Shown in pieces: positions 34,984 through 43,768 of a DNA stretch of 64,000 nt. Position numbers and translations under genes: made by a program. Each line of letters starts with the position of its first letter. Position 1 is the stretch's first letter. A model generated the notes under the pieces. The model saw nothing but the letters and a program-made list of their open reading frames with translations, did no database searches and had not been told where the DNA came from. Source of the stretch: Niabella insulamsoli (GTDB lineage Bacteria; Bacteroidota; Bacteroidia; Chitinophagales; Chitinophagaceae); contig NZ_CP190246.1 in NCBI RefSeq assembly GCF_039652435.2, positions 3,286,001 through 3,350,000 of the forward strand. Reading direction: 5' to 3'.

Positions 34984-36558
34984 CTAATCGAGGCCGCCTT
35001 TTCTTGTCGGGCTCACCGGTTTTGGCCATGCGCGCGGCTGGCCTGTTGCCGGATCTACGGGCAATACCACTTTTTCGCGCGATGATTTTTCAGGATCTTC
35101 ACTGGCGGCGTAAGCCAGGATAGCCGTCAATATAGCATTATTGCGCAGGTCATCAAATACAATTTTGTCGTAAGTGTCGCGGTTGGTGTGCCAGGTGATG
35201 GTTCCGTAATCCCAACTCAACGAGCTTAATGAAAAGGCAGGCGCACCGGCCATTACAAAAGAGGCGAAGTCGGAGCCTCCTGTTCCGGGCTGCCCGGGAA
35301 AGCTGGTTTGAATATATTGCCGGATATCGCCTGGCACATAAGAAAGCCAGCGCCCCAGGTAGTGATATGCATGTAAAAAGCCCATGCCGGAAAGACTGGT
35401 CACGCGGCCGGTTCCGTTATCCTGGTTGAAAACTGCCTGTATGTTGGCCACAATCTCCGGATGGTCTTCCACAAAAGCCCTGGACCCATTCAAACCTTGT
35501 TCTTCGCTGCCCCAATGCCCGATCAAAATTGTACGCTTGGGGTTGGGATATACTCTTTTCATAATACGCGCAGCTTCCATCATTGTCAATGTTCCGGTAC
35601 CATTGTCGGTCGCGCCGGTAGCGCCATCCCACGAATCAAAATGAGCGGAAAGTATAACATATTCCTCCGGCTTTTCCACGCCCTTAATGGTAGCAATAAT
35701 ATTAAAGGCCGGCGCCGGTGGCAACATTTTAGCATCAACTGTAATATTCATCCGAGGCTTTTGCCCTGATTGGGCCAACCTGAACACAAGCCCGTAATCC
35801 TCGAGCGATAAATCGATGGTTGGAATTTTTTTTGTGTAAGCGCCGAAAATTTTATTGGCGCCCACCGCTTTCGACCAATAGCTGGTGATGATCCCTAAAG
35901 CGCCTGCCTGCTCCAGCGCCACCGGTAACGTGCGCGTTGTGAAACCTCTGTCCGTAATGCGTTTATTCCAGGCTGCGGCAAGCGAGTCGCGCTCGCTATG
36001 CATTTTTTCGATGGATGATTTTGTGCCGTATTCTTCCCAGTTTTTATCGGGCCGGCCGGTGGGTTGCAACATGGAAACCATTACAAATTTTCCTTTAATC
36101 GTAGACAGCCACTTTTCAAACGCGGCTGCGTTTTCTGTTACAGGCAGGATGACCACTTCCGCAGTCACTGTTTTTCCATTCGTACCCGGGCTCCAGGCCA
36201 GTTGCATCCCTTCCAGCGATTTCAAACGCGGCGACACGAGTTCAAAATGAGCCGGGCCGCGTTGCCATCCGCGCCATTCGCCCCATTTTTCACTATGCGC
36301 AGCAATGCCCCAGGTTTTATATTTTTCAATCGCCCAGTCGCCGGCTTGCTTCATCTCAGGTGTGCCGACCAAACGCGGCCCTATCCCGTCGAGCAATTCG
36401 TGGCCCAACAACTCAAGTTGTGAGTTATGAGTGCCCTCGCTGATAATGGCCTGCACCGTGGCGTTTGATTGGCTTCGCTGTCCCAGGCTCTCCTGCGACG
36501 CCACCGCGCTTAAGCACACTAACAATAAAGGAACTATAGATTTACGAAAACAAAGCAT
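34984..36558 (-). CDS. Secreted M28-family zinc peptidase
   Basis: 524 residues with a signal peptide (hydrophobic about 9-24). The catalytic domain shows the five expected metal ligands: H and D in SAHFDSWDGATGATDNGTG (about 300-317), the EE of GSEEQG (about 353), the D of GGSDFASF (about 425) and the H of ITWHTNRD (about 455). It resembles plasma glutamate carboxypeptidase-like aminopeptidases, with an extra domain (about 120-280) inserted before the peptidase core. It is probably periplasmic or secreted, releasing amino acids from peptides. It stands alone, convergent with the gene above. Confidence 0.9.
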   Translation of the reverse strand: MLCFRKSIVPLLLVCLSAVASQESLGQRSQSNATVQAIISEGTHNSQLELLGHELLDGIGPRLVGTPEMKQAGDWAIEKYKTWGIAAHSEKWGEWRGWQRGPAHFELVSPRLKSLEGMQLAWSPGTNGKTVTAEVVILPVTENAAAFEKWLSTIKGKFVMVSMLQPTGRPDKNWEEYGTKSSIEKMHSERDSLAAAWNKRITDRGFTTRTLPVALEQAGALGIITSYWSKAVGANKIFGAYTKKIPTIDLSLEDYGLVFRLAQSGQKPRMNITVDAKMLPPAPAFNIIATIKGVEKPEEYVILSAHFDSWDGATGATDNGTGTLTMMEAARIMKRVYPNPKRTILIGHWGSEEQGLNGSRAFVEDHPEIVANIQAVFNQDNGTGRVTSLSGMGFLHAYHYLGRWLSYVPGDIRQYIQTSFPGQPGTGGSDFASFVMAGAPAFSLSSLSWDYGTITWHTNRDTYDKIVFDDLRNNAILTAILAYAASEDPEKSSREKVVLPVDPATGQPRAWPKPVSPTRKGGLD

Positions 36559-36712
36559 GGTAAAAAATTTAAGAAAGCAATATACAAAATGATCATGGCG
36601 ATTTCCTCGAAAGACCCATCATTTAAAAAGAACAGCAGCGGCGGCCTAATGACTTTCATTTTTGATGCTGCAAAAATTTTTTTAGCGCCGGCCTCCGGCT
36701 TATCTTTAAAAA

Positions 36713-37570
36713 ATGAATCAGATGAACACACCCAAACTTTCTGTTGCACTTATTGTGCACACCTGCGACCGGTATGCCTTTCTGTATGAGGGATTTCAAA
36801 TCTTTTTCGAAAAATACTGGAACCCTGAAATTGAGTGCAATTACTATTTTGCCACAGAAGAAATTGACTTTGCTTTTGGCCCGTTCGTGAATATTACATC
36901 CGGTAAAGGGCCGTGGGCAGACAGGCTCGCTAACCTCCTTAAAAACCATATCAAAGAAGATTATATCCTGTATTTCCAGGAAGACATGTGGCTGACGCAG
37001 CCGGTAAACAGTATTTTCTTCAAACAGCTTTTTTCGCTGGTGGCGAAAGAAAGATGGCCGCAGATAAAATTGCATAGCTCCAACGCCTATCGATGTCAAG
37101 CTACGGATTGGTTTATTGAAGGCTTCAACGTCGCCCGCCTCGTCAATGAACAGTCCGCGTTCTTAATGTCGCACCAGGTTACGCTTTGGAAAAAAGATTT
37201 TTTGCTCGCGCAACTTTATAAAAATGAACATCCCTGGAGAAACGAACGGCGGGGTACCAAAAGGCTGAAAAAGCTGGATCCTGAAATATTTCAAATCGAT
37301 TATTTTGCGGAGAACGGCCAGCCGGCATATAATGCCAACCAAAATCCGCAGCAAAGAAGCTGCTACTATACCGTGTCGGTAAACGGCATGCTGGGTGACT
37401 CGGTTGAACGCTATATCACCGAGCTACTGGCAGATGACAACCCACATCATAAAGCTTACGGCGCCGATTTACATCATCATTATAAAAATAAGCTTACCCA
37501 CGACGGCCTTCCCCAACCCCGGAAAGTTGATATTTTTAAACGCATCAAAAACCTGCTGCAGGGAAAATAG
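36713..37570 (+). CDS. Glycosyltransferase-like protein of unknown function
   Basis: 285 residues, no signal peptide. The N-terminal VALIVHTCDRYAFLYEGF followed by a Rossmann-like pattern, and YFQEDMWL near residue 88 where GT-A enzymes place their metal-binding DxD, suggest a GT-A glycosyltransferase fold. The rest (with KLHSSNAYRCQ and a basic C-terminus) I do not recognise. It is not embedded in a polysaccharide cluster, so the acceptor is unknown. It is divergent from the peptidase gene. Confidence 0.6.
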   Translation: MNQMNTPKLSVALIVHTCDRYAFLYEGFQIFFEKYWNPEIECNYYFATEEIDFAFGPFVNITSGKGPWADRLANLLKNHIKEDYILYFQEDMWLTQPVNSIFFKQLFSLVAKERWPQIKLHSSNAYRCQATDWFIEGFNVARLVNEQSAFLMSHQVTLWKKDFLLAQLYKNEHPWRNERRGTKRLKKLDPEIFQIDYFAENGQPAYNANQNPQQRSCYYTVSVNGMLGDSVERYITELLADDNPHHKAYGADLHHHYKNKLTHDGLPQPRKVDIFKRIKNLLQGK

Positions 37571-37577
37571 ATCTGGA

Positions 37578-38072
37578 TTAAAAGTTTTGTTCATCAGCCG
37601 AGGGGCCGTAGCTACCAGGTACTTTAACATCATTTAACCGATAGTAAACGCCCAGCTGTGCGCGGTGGTGTGTAATTTGATTTAACGAATGCCGAATAGC
37701 TGCATATTTTGTCCACTCTGCAAGTTTATTTCCATTATAATTTAAACTCCAGATTGGCTCCAAATCCGCTTCCGTAGCTGATTGCAGGGCAGCCAACGAA
37801 TCATTGTAGTTTTTTTCCAGGGCTTCCATTAGCTGCTCGCGGCTTTCGAACAATGCCGGCTTATCGCCTTCTGCCAGATCCAGAAATTCTGTTTTTAACA
37901 TAAAAGACGCCCAACCAAACACTTCTGTGATATGTTGCGCCAAATGCATCAACTTCATGCTTTTGGGGTGAGGCGTATAATCATTTTTTCCTTCGGGAAA
38001 CTCACTGATAAATTTTTTGGTGGTGTTGTATTCTTCAGTTAATTCTGTTTGCAATTGCTTCAGGGTATCCAT
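37578..38072 (-). CDS. DinB-family protein
   Basis: Four-helix-bundle protein of 164 residues from MDTLKQLQTELTEEYNTTKK. Candidate metal-ligand histidines lie in HLAQHITEVF (about 46) and near the C-terminus in LNQITHHRAQLGVYYRL (about 135), the spacing seen in DinB/YfiT-like proteins, which act as metal-dependent hydrolases or thiol transferases. An earlier in-frame ATG adds 13 unconserved residues and was not chosen. Its role here is unknown. It is divergent from deoC. Confidence 0.8.
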   Translation of the reverse strand: MDTLKQLQTELTEEYNTTKKFISEFPEGKNDYTPHPKSMKLMHLAQHITEVFGWASFMLKTEFLDLAEGDKPALFESREQLMEALEKNYNDSLAALQSATEADLEPIWSLNYNGNKLAEWTKYAAIRHSLNQITHHRAQLGVYYRLNDVKVPGSYGPSADEQNF

Positions 38073-38125
38073 AGTATTGTTTTTCTTATTTGATGAAAAG
38101 ATTTTTTCCAACTAAGCGGTAAGCT

Positions 38126-38133
38126 TATTTTTG
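38126..38133 (+). promoter_or_regulatory. -7 box upstream of deoC
   Basis: TATTTTTG matches TAnnTTTG exactly, 18 bp before the chosen deoC ATG. It overlaps an upstream in-frame TTG, which speaks against that TTG as a start. Confidence 0.5.
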
Positions 38134-38151
38134 AGCCAAAATGATGCCACT

Positions 38152-38820
38152 ATGCAACTTCAGCAATATATAGATCATACGCTTTTAAAGCCAACAGCCT
38201 TAATCAAAGATATTGAAAAACTTTGCGCTGAAGCAACCAAGTATCAGTTTGCTTCGGCCTGTGTTCCGCCTCCGTTTGTAAAAAAAACAAAAGCGCTGCT
38301 ACAGGGCAGCGGTGTTAAAACATGCACGGTTATTGGTTTTCCTTTCGGCTATTCGGCGGTTGAAGCCAAAATTGCAGAAACCTTGCTGGCCATTGTAGAT
38401 GGCGTCGATGAACTGGATATTGTTATCAACCTGATTGCTTTAAAAAATAATGACTGGCCCTATCTGGCCAATGAAGCCAACCATTTAATACCCATCATTA
38501 AAGAAAAAGGAAAAACGGTTAAGATTATTATTGAAAGCGGCGTGTTGACGGACGATGAAGTGATCAAATGCTGCGAGCTCTATGGGCCAGCGGGTATTGA
38601 CTATCTCAAAACTTCCACCGGCTACGCCGAAACGGGCGCTACCCTTCACGCTGTTGAACTGTTTAAAAAACATTTGCCACAGGGCACCGGCATAAAAGCG
38701 AGCGGCGGTATCCGTGATTATCAATTTGCCAGGCAGTTAATTGAAGCCGGCGCTACCCGGCTGGGTTGCAGCGCGAGCGTGGCTATTGTGGAAGGCGGCG
38801 AGGGAACAGGAAACTATTAA
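38152..38820 (+). CDS. deoC: Deoxyribose-phosphate aldolase
   Basis: Splits 2-deoxyribose 5-phosphate into glyceraldehyde 3-phosphate and acetaldehyde during deoxynucleoside breakdown. From the ATG it is 222 residues. The N-terminal IDHTLLKPTA, the central ELDIVINL, the Schiff-base lysine in DYLKTSTGY (about 152) and the GIKASGGIRD motif (about 180) are all present. It is a single-gene unit between the DinB gene and malQ. A nucleoside-type transporter elsewhere in the window could supply its substrate, but this is not operonic evidence. Confidence 0.95.
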   Translation: MQLQQYIDHTLLKPTALIKDIEKLCAEATKYQFASACVPPPFVKKTKALLQGSGVKTCTVIGFPFGYSAVEAKIAETLLAIVDGVDELDIVINLIALKNNDWPYLANEANHLIPIIKEKGKTVKIIIESGVLTDDEVIKCCELYGPAGIDYLKTSTGYAETGATLHAVELFKKHLPQGTGIKASGGIRDYQFARQLIEAGATRLGCSASVAIVEGGEGTGNY

Positions 38821-38825
38821 CAATG

Positions 38826-41513
38826 CTATCCCCTGCCGCTATGCTGAACATATCCTTTCAGCTCTTCATTAAAAGATTTTTCCTTTATCAATTGTTCTAA
38901 GGAAATATGCATGCGATATCGCCAGTAATGCTGCGGATTCGCCGGCACATTGATGCGCTCTTCATCTGGATTATCGTGACGCAGCGATGCGCTCATGCCT
39001 AAAAGATCCTGCAATTGAAATATACTCCACATCGCCGGCGCGTATAAATGTTGCAAGATGATGGCCCGGTTAATCCAGGGTTCACAATATTTAGGCGCTT
39101 CGCCGCGTTGGCCCAATTCATCATTAAAAAATTGCTGCGTTGTCTTCTTATCTTCCTGCCACCAGCCGCGAATGGTGCTCATGTCGTGCGTTGAAGGGGT
39201 AACAACTGATAAATAAGGCGCATTGGCGGGATTAAAAAATTGAATGCCCTGTTGTTTCGGCATTCTTTGTATCTCCAGGCTTAAGATACCCAGTTGCTTC
39301 ATGACGCCCGGAACACTATCTGGCACCATGCCCAGGTCTTCTCCGCAAATTAGCATATCAGTTGCCGCCTTTAGCGCCGGCAGTTTAGTGAGCGCTTCTT
39401 TTCTCCACAAATCATCCTGACGGCGGTAAAAATAATCGATATACAAATGCCAGATCTTTTCCCGTATATGCGGTTGCAAATGGCGGTAGGAACTGGTTTG
39501 ATCAATGGAAATCCGAAAATGGAATTTACTTTTTTCTGAATGTGCTTCTTCAAACAAAATAACATTGCTCACCAAATCGTAAAGCCCTTCTTTTAAATTT
39601 TCTGCCTCGGGCATAGCAACGGTTTCAAAGTAGGCTTCAATCTTGCGCTGTGTATCAAACTCGGGAAGCAGCGCATACTGCTGAGGGCCGTGTTTGCGAA
39701 GAAAACCAGTTTTCACTGTTTCGGCCCGCTCAGCAAAAATCTCGGTCAATACCTCGTCGGTAATATAGGGCAGGCAAAACCTTTCATAATCAAACCAAAT
39801 ACCCTGCTCTCCAAAGTCGTTAATATGAACCGGCTTGCAGGGATCAAATCTGCCCATAATGCCCTGCACTGCATGAAGAGGAATACTCCAAATTCTGAAA
39901 AAACCCAGGATATGATCGATTCGAAACGCATCGAAATAATAGCTCATTTGCCCAAAGCGCTTACGCCACCAGGCAAACCCATCTTCCTGCATTTTTGGCC
40001 AGTTATAGGTGGGGAAACCCCAGTTCTGCCCTTTCACCGCAAAATCGTCGGGAGGTGCTCCGGCCTGGGCGTCCATTTTATAAAGCTCCGGTTCCATCCA
40101 AGCGTCACAACCAAACCGGTACACTCCAATGGGAATATCGCCTTTGATAACGACGCCTTTTTTGTGCGCATAGGAAACAGCGTCCGTCAATTGTTGATGC
40201 AAATGATACTGGACATAACAATAGAACAACAAATGCTTTCGGGCCGGATTTTGAGCTTCAAAAAAGGCTTCAACATCGCTTTTCTGAAAGGTCTGATTCG
40301 TACTCCATTGGCTACTGTCGGGCGTTTGGAACTTGTCACGCAAATAGCAATAAGCTGCATAGGGCTTTAACCAATGCGCATGCTGTTTAAAAAACAATTT
40401 AAATTCATCTGAAGTTTCAAAGCCCGTGGCTTCTTCATAAAGTTCCCGCAAGGCAGCAAGCTTAAAATGCAGCGCCGCCTCATAGTCAACCTGTGTAAGC
40501 TCATTCAATTGCTTACGCTTTTGCTTTACTGCTTCTTTCAGACGCCGGCTTTTAAATTCACCGACACTTTCCAAATGTATATAAAGCGGATGCAAAGCGA
40601 AGGCGGAAATGGCGGCATACGGGTAAGAATCCCGCCAGGTATTCGTAGCAATAGTGTCGTTGACTGGCAGCAGCTGAATCAATTTCAAACCGGCTTTTAC
40701 CGCCCAGTCTGCCATCAATTTGAGATCGTTGAACTCACCTACTCCTAAACCATTTTTGGTCCTTAAACTAAAAACCGGCACCGACACGCCGGCGCCACGC
40801 CAATTATCATCCGGCAGATCGATAAAGCCATCCTGCAAAAAACTGCGTTCGTTGGCGGCGCTATGTCCAAAACAAACCCGGTTGCCTCCGTTCTCAAAAC
40901 CTAAAAACGTTCCATCCTCCTTATTATAAATCCCGTATTTATAAGCCAGGGGAAATTGGACGTGAGCAAGATTGAGCGCGACCGTCCAATACGCGCCATC
41001 ATATTCCAAACGAATAGCCGCCTCGGTTCGCCACTGACTCAATGCCTCGCTTTCGCCGAGGAGGCACACCGCTTCCTTCTTTTGAAGCAACGGCGCCTTC
41101 ACACGAAAAACATGGGTGGCGTTTTTATCTAATTTAAATTTTGATGCTTTTTGGCCGGGTAGCAAAATTTGCTGAAAAGGAGCTGTGTAAAAAGTATTGG
41201 CTATAGCGCCGGCGTCGTTCCAGGTATCATAAATATTAACGACCTCAATGCCGGAATAATGTAGCGACAAACTTCTCGGCTTTTCAAACTCCGAAATTTC
41301 AACGCCGTCTACACCTGTAAGCACATATAAATAGGAAAGCGTTTGGGCTGGTAATAAGGCCGTATCAATTTCGGTTTCGAGCCTCCAATACTCATCGTTA
41401 AAATATTGCAAGGCTACCCGTCCCTGTTCCGCTTGCCATTCGGTCGCATTTCCTTTAATACTTAAACTTTCACCAAACTTCGTCTTATACCTGATAAAAA
41501 AAATAACTTTCAT
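38826..41513 (-). CDS. malQ: 4-alpha-glucanotransferase MalQ with tandem N-terminal starch-binding domains
   Basis: Disproportionating GH77 amylomaltase acting on maltodextrins or glycogen. Two CBM20-type starch-binding modules lie at about residues 1-110 and 130-235 (the second with LLGESEALSQWRTE), followed by the catalytic barrel from about 245. Catalytic residues are the Asp of DAFRIDHILGFF (about 532), the Glu of CGEDLGMVPDS (about 722) and the Asp of STHDMSTIRG (about 775). At 895 residues it belongs to the longer type related to plant DPE2 rather than to E. coli MalQ (694). Signal peptide absent, so cytosolic. Confidence 0.93.
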   Translation of the reverse strand: MKVIFFIRYKTKFGESLSIKGNATEWQAEQGRVALQYFNDEYWRLETEIDTALLPAQTLSYLYVLTGVDGVEISEFEKPRSLSLHYSGIEVVNIYDTWNDAGAIANTFYTAPFQQILLPGQKASKFKLDKNATHVFRVKAPLLQKKEAVCLLGESEALSQWRTEAAIRLEYDGAYWTVALNLAHVQFPLAYKYGIYNKEDGTFLGFENGGNRVCFGHSAANERSFLQDGFIDLPDDNWRGAGVSVPVFSLRTKNGLGVGEFNDLKLMADWAVKAGLKLIQLLPVNDTIATNTWRDSYPYAAISAFALHPLYIHLESVGEFKSRRLKEAVKQKRKQLNELTQVDYEAALHFKLAALRELYEEATGFETSDEFKLFFKQHAHWLKPYAAYCYLRDKFQTPDSSQWSTNQTFQKSDVEAFFEAQNPARKHLLFYCYVQYHLHQQLTDAVSYAHKKGVVIKGDIPIGVYRFGCDAWMEPELYKMDAQAGAPPDDFAVKGQNWGFPTYNWPKMQEDGFAWWRKRFGQMSYYFDAFRIDHILGFFRIWSIPLHAVQGIMGRFDPCKPVHINDFGEQGIWFDYERFCLPYITDEVLTEIFAERAETVKTGFLRKHGPQQYALLPEFDTQRKIEAYFETVAMPEAENLKEGLYDLVSNVILFEEAHSEKSKFHFRISIDQTSSYRHLQPHIREKIWHLYIDYFYRRQDDLWRKEALTKLPALKAATDMLICGEDLGMVPDSVPGVMKQLGILSLEIQRMPKQQGIQFFNPANAPYLSVVTPSTHDMSTIRGWWQEDKKTTQQFFNDELGQRGEAPKYCEPWINRAIILQHLYAPAMWSIFQLQDLLGMSASLRHDNPDEERINVPANPQHYWRYRMHISLEQLIKEKSFNEELKGYVQHSGRG

Positions 41514-41615
41514 CTACGTTTCTTCTTTTTTGTGTACAAAATACATAAAATAGAATTTCAACAATTGATTCTTAAAATAAATGTTGAAAGGGTTTATTAT
41601 ATAATCCCGTTCGCC

Positions 41616-41623
41616 TAAATTTG
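41616..41623 (+). promoter_or_regulatory. -7 box upstream of the small membrane protein gene
   Basis: TAAATTTG matches TAnnTTTG exactly, 16 bp before the ATG. A TTTA (41593-41596) lies 19 bp upstream in the place of a -33 element. Confidence 0.55.
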
Positions 41624-41639
41624 CAGCAAACTTTTTATT

Positions 41640-41795
41640 ATGAAGTCATTTTGGAGCAACAAACCTCTCATGTGGATTTTATGTATAGCTTTTACGGCCT
41701 GGTTCGTTTTTGCCTGTTTTACGCATTGGCCCTGGCTGACGATGATTATGCCCTTTATGACGACATTTTTTGTGAAGGCGATGGATATTATTTAA
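41640..41795 (+). CDS. 51-residue membrane protein, unrecognised
   Basis: Starts MKSFWSNKPLMWILCIAF and ends FFVKAMDII. Residues about 10-28 form one hydrophobic helix, and a second stretch (about 31-47, WLTMIMPFM...) may form another. Unusually rich in Trp, Phe and Met. The frame is supported by an exact TAnnTTTG box just upstream and a terminator just downstream. A longer open frame overlaps it (41621-41806), but it begins inside the promoter. I do not recognise the family. Confidence 0.55.
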   Translation: MKSFWSNKPLMWILCIAFTAWFVFACFTHWPWLTMIMPFMTTFFVKAMDII

Positions 41796-41816
41796 GCTTA
41801 CAATAAGATATTGTTA

Positions 41817-41844
41817 GAGCTCGCTATTAGGCGGGCTTTTTTTT
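41817..41844 (+). terminator. Terminator after the small membrane protein gene
   Basis: AGCTCGC and GCGGGCT arms (one G-U pair) around a short loop, followed by eight T residues on the plus strand, 22 bp after the stop codon. Confidence 0.8.
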
Positions 41845-41861
41845 GCAGTACACAGACAAAA

Positions 41862-41892
41862 AAAACCGGTCATTATCTCGATGACCGGTTTT
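41862..41892. terminator. Hairpin terminator downstream of the sugar isomerase-like gene
   Basis: A perfect twelve-pair stem, AAAACCGGTCAT and ATGACCGGTTTT, around a seven-base loop. On the minus strand it follows the isomerase-like gene by 18 bp and is followed by T-rich sequence. Confidence 0.85.
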
Positions 41893-41909
41893 CGTTTTTT
41901 ATGTTTTTA

Positions 41910-42743
41910 CTATTTTTTCGTTGTCCTGATTACGCCGCGGATATAACCGATTGATTCGGCGATGCCGGAGAAAGGATTCTTCATATTTCGTTCGTGTTCA
42001 AGGCTCAAAACACCTGTATACCCGACTTTGCGCATCATTTTTACAAATGATGGAAAATCGATAATGCCACGGCCCACTTCTACCGAATATCCCTGCTTGG
42101 TGGGCGCGGTAACGTCTTTCAAATGCATATCGAACACTCTTGTGTGATACTTTTTGAGATCTGCAACCGGATCTTTCCCATTGCGCGTGTCGTGCCCGAT
42201 ATCCAAACACATTCCCATACGCGGATCAAGGTCCTTCACATTTTTCCAGACATCGTCGGCATCGGGATAAAGCGCCATATCCGGGCCATGCAAATGAATA
42301 GCATATTTCATATCATATTCCTGCACTTTCTTGTTAACATAAGGCAGCAATTCATAATTGGGGACGCCCACAATTAGTTTAACGCCTACACGCTTGGCAT
42401 ATTCGAAAGCTTCATCTACTTCTTTTTCGGTTTTCATGTAGATCGGCCCCACCGCGTAGCCCGTCACATTTTTACTTTTCAATTTTTCGTGAAAAGCCGC
42501 AATACGCGCTGCATCTGCATCGAGCGGCAAATGAAAGCTTTTGATGCACAAGTAGTGGACATCGCTTTGCGCCATCGTTTCGAGCGTTTTGTCAATATCA
42601 AAATTCACAAAAGTATAACCCGCCATGCCTACTTTAAATTTCTCAAAACTATCTACAGGCGGCTGGGGATCGGGGCGCTTTTCCTGCGCTGATACTATTA
42701 CGCTTACGAGGGAAAGCGCAACAATTAAAGAAAATTTCTTCAT
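41910..42743 (-). CDS. Secreted sugar phosphate isomerase/epimerase-like protein
   Basis: 277 residues: a signal peptide (about 1-19, cleavage after VSAQ) followed by a TIM barrel of the xylose isomerase-like family. Visible elements are the CIKSFHLPL strand, YAIHLHGPD (about 145), the CLDIGHDTRNGKD metal-site region (about 180) and LSLEHERN near the C-terminus. His, Asp and Glu at these places fit the metal site of the family. Its location is predicted to be periplasmic. Substrate unknown. It is separated from infC by a terminator. Confidence 0.83.
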   Translation of the reverse strand: MKKFSLIVALSLVSVIVSAQEKRPDPQPPVDSFEKFKVGMAGYTFVNFDIDKTLETMAQSDVHYLCIKSFHLPLDADAARIAAFHEKLKSKNVTGYAVGPIYMKTEKEVDEAFEYAKRVGVKLIVGVPNYELLPYVNKKVQEYDMKYAIHLHGPDMALYPDADDVWKNVKDLDPRMGMCLDIGHDTRNGKDPVADLKKYHTRVFDMHLKDVTAPTKQGYSVEVGRGIIDFPSFVKMMRKVGYTGVLSLEHERNMKNPFSGIAESIGYIRGVIRTTKK

Positions 42744-42860
42744 CAGTTTGTTTTTAACGTGCAGCTTTGCTGCTATTATGATTGATCGGCTGTTTTAGAA
42801 AGAAAATATATTCATTGAGACAAGCATACAAATGAACATTTTTTCATATCTGGCCAATAA

Positions 42861-42886
42861 AAAAACCATCTGCAAATGAGATGGCT
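42861..42886 (-). terminator. Terminator after infC
   Basis: AGCCATCT and AGATGGTT arms around a short loop, followed by seven T residues on the minus strand, within 20-45 bp of the infC stop. It makes infC the last gene of its unit. Confidence 0.75.
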
Positions 42887-42904
42887 TATCGAAGTATTGA
42901 AAAA

Positions 42905-43537
42905 CTATTTCTTTTTTATCGCCGCTTTGGGAGCGATCATCGCAAGCATTCTTCTTCCTTCCAGCTTAGGCATATTTTCCAAAGTGCCAAACTCAGCTAA
43001 TCGTTCAGCAAACTTGAGCAGCAAAAGCTGTCCCCTGTCCTGAAACTGAATAGCCCGGCCTTTAAATTGAACGTAAGCTTTCACTTTGTTGCCGTCCTTT
43101 AAAAAGCCTTCAGCGTGCTTTGCTTTAAAGTCAAAATCATGATCATCGGTATTGGGCGTAAAGCGGATCTCTTTGATCTCGGTCGCTTTACTTTTCGCCT
43201 TCATCTCCTTTTCTTTCTTCTTCTTATCGTAAAGAAATTTATTGTAATCGATGATTTTACAAACGGGCGGATCGGCAGTGGGCGAAATTTCGACAAGATC
43301 CAGCTCCTGTTGCTGCGCAATCTTTAGCGCTTCCTGCGTCGAGTAAATCCCTACCTCTACATTATCTCCTACAAGACGTACTTGAGGAACCCTGATATGG
43401 TGATTAATACGGTGTTCAGCTTCTCTCTGTGGTAAGCGGCCTCTGAAGTTTCCTCTGTTGGGTTTATTGCCTCCGGGCCTGTATGGACCACCCGCGCCAG
43501 GCGGACGGTTAAAAGTTGGTTTTTGCGGTACTGCCAT
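42905..43537 (-). CDS. infC: Translation initiation factor IF-3
   Basis: Binds the 30S subunit and checks start-codon and initiator-tRNA pairing. The conserved core starts at INHHIRVPQVRLVG (residue 44 on) and contains DLVEISPTADPPVCKIIDY (about 80), the lysine-rich linker KKKKEKEMKAKSK (about 105), and the C-terminal GNKVKAYVQFKGRA (about 148). An N-terminal 43-residue Pro/Gly/Arg/Asn-rich extension precedes the core, so the protein is 210 residues against about 180. The start is an ATG, not the AUU used in E. coli. rpmI and rplT, which usually follow infC, are absent. Confidence 0.95.
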   Translation of the reverse strand: MAVPQKPTFNRPPGAGGPYRPGGNKPNRGNFRGRLPQREAEHRINHHIRVPQVRLVGDNVEVGIYSTQEALKIAQQQELDLVEISPTADPPVCKIIDYNKFLYDKKKKEKEMKAKSKATEIKEIRFTPNTDDHDFDFKAKHAEGFLKDGNKVKAYVQFKGRAIQFQDRGQLLLLKFAERLAEFGTLENMPKLEGRRMLAMIAPKAAIKKK

Positions 43538-43724
43538 CTAAAATTTATTCGTGATGCTTTTCCCGTTCAAAGCATTGTTTTTTTATTTTATAATGCCATA
43601 CGGGAAATGGCATGTTAAAAAATTTTTACAAAGATGGGAATTAAACTTAGTATTACAATTTTTTATTTTCTCGATATAAGGGTGCAATTATCTTACCAAA
43701 ACGCCTTTTCTGCCATAAATCAGA

Positions 43725-43749
43725 ATAGCCGGAAACTTTGTCCGGCTAT
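43725..43749 (-). terminator. Hairpin downstream of the RND pump gene
   Basis: ATAGCCGGA and TCCGGCTAT form a nine-pair stem around a seven-base loop, 20 bp after the pump gene stop. The T-run beyond it is weak, so it may be a 3'-end stabilising hairpin or a weak terminator. Confidence 0.5.
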
Positions 43750-43768
43750 CCAGGTTAAATATCAGGAT

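Noticed and set aside
38131..38151. TTG start upstream of deoC
   Set aside because: It lies within the candidate -7 box, so it would not be in the transcript; the ATG at 38152 gives a normal DeoC.
41621..41806. Overlapping 61-codon frame at the small membrane protein
   Set aside because: It begins inside the promoter box and yields an acidic, Tyr-rich product without a membrane pattern, whereas the other frame has an ATG at the right distance from the promoter.
42744..42904. rpmI and rplT after infC
   Set aside because: The gap after infC holds only a terminator and no ribosomal-protein-like frame is present.
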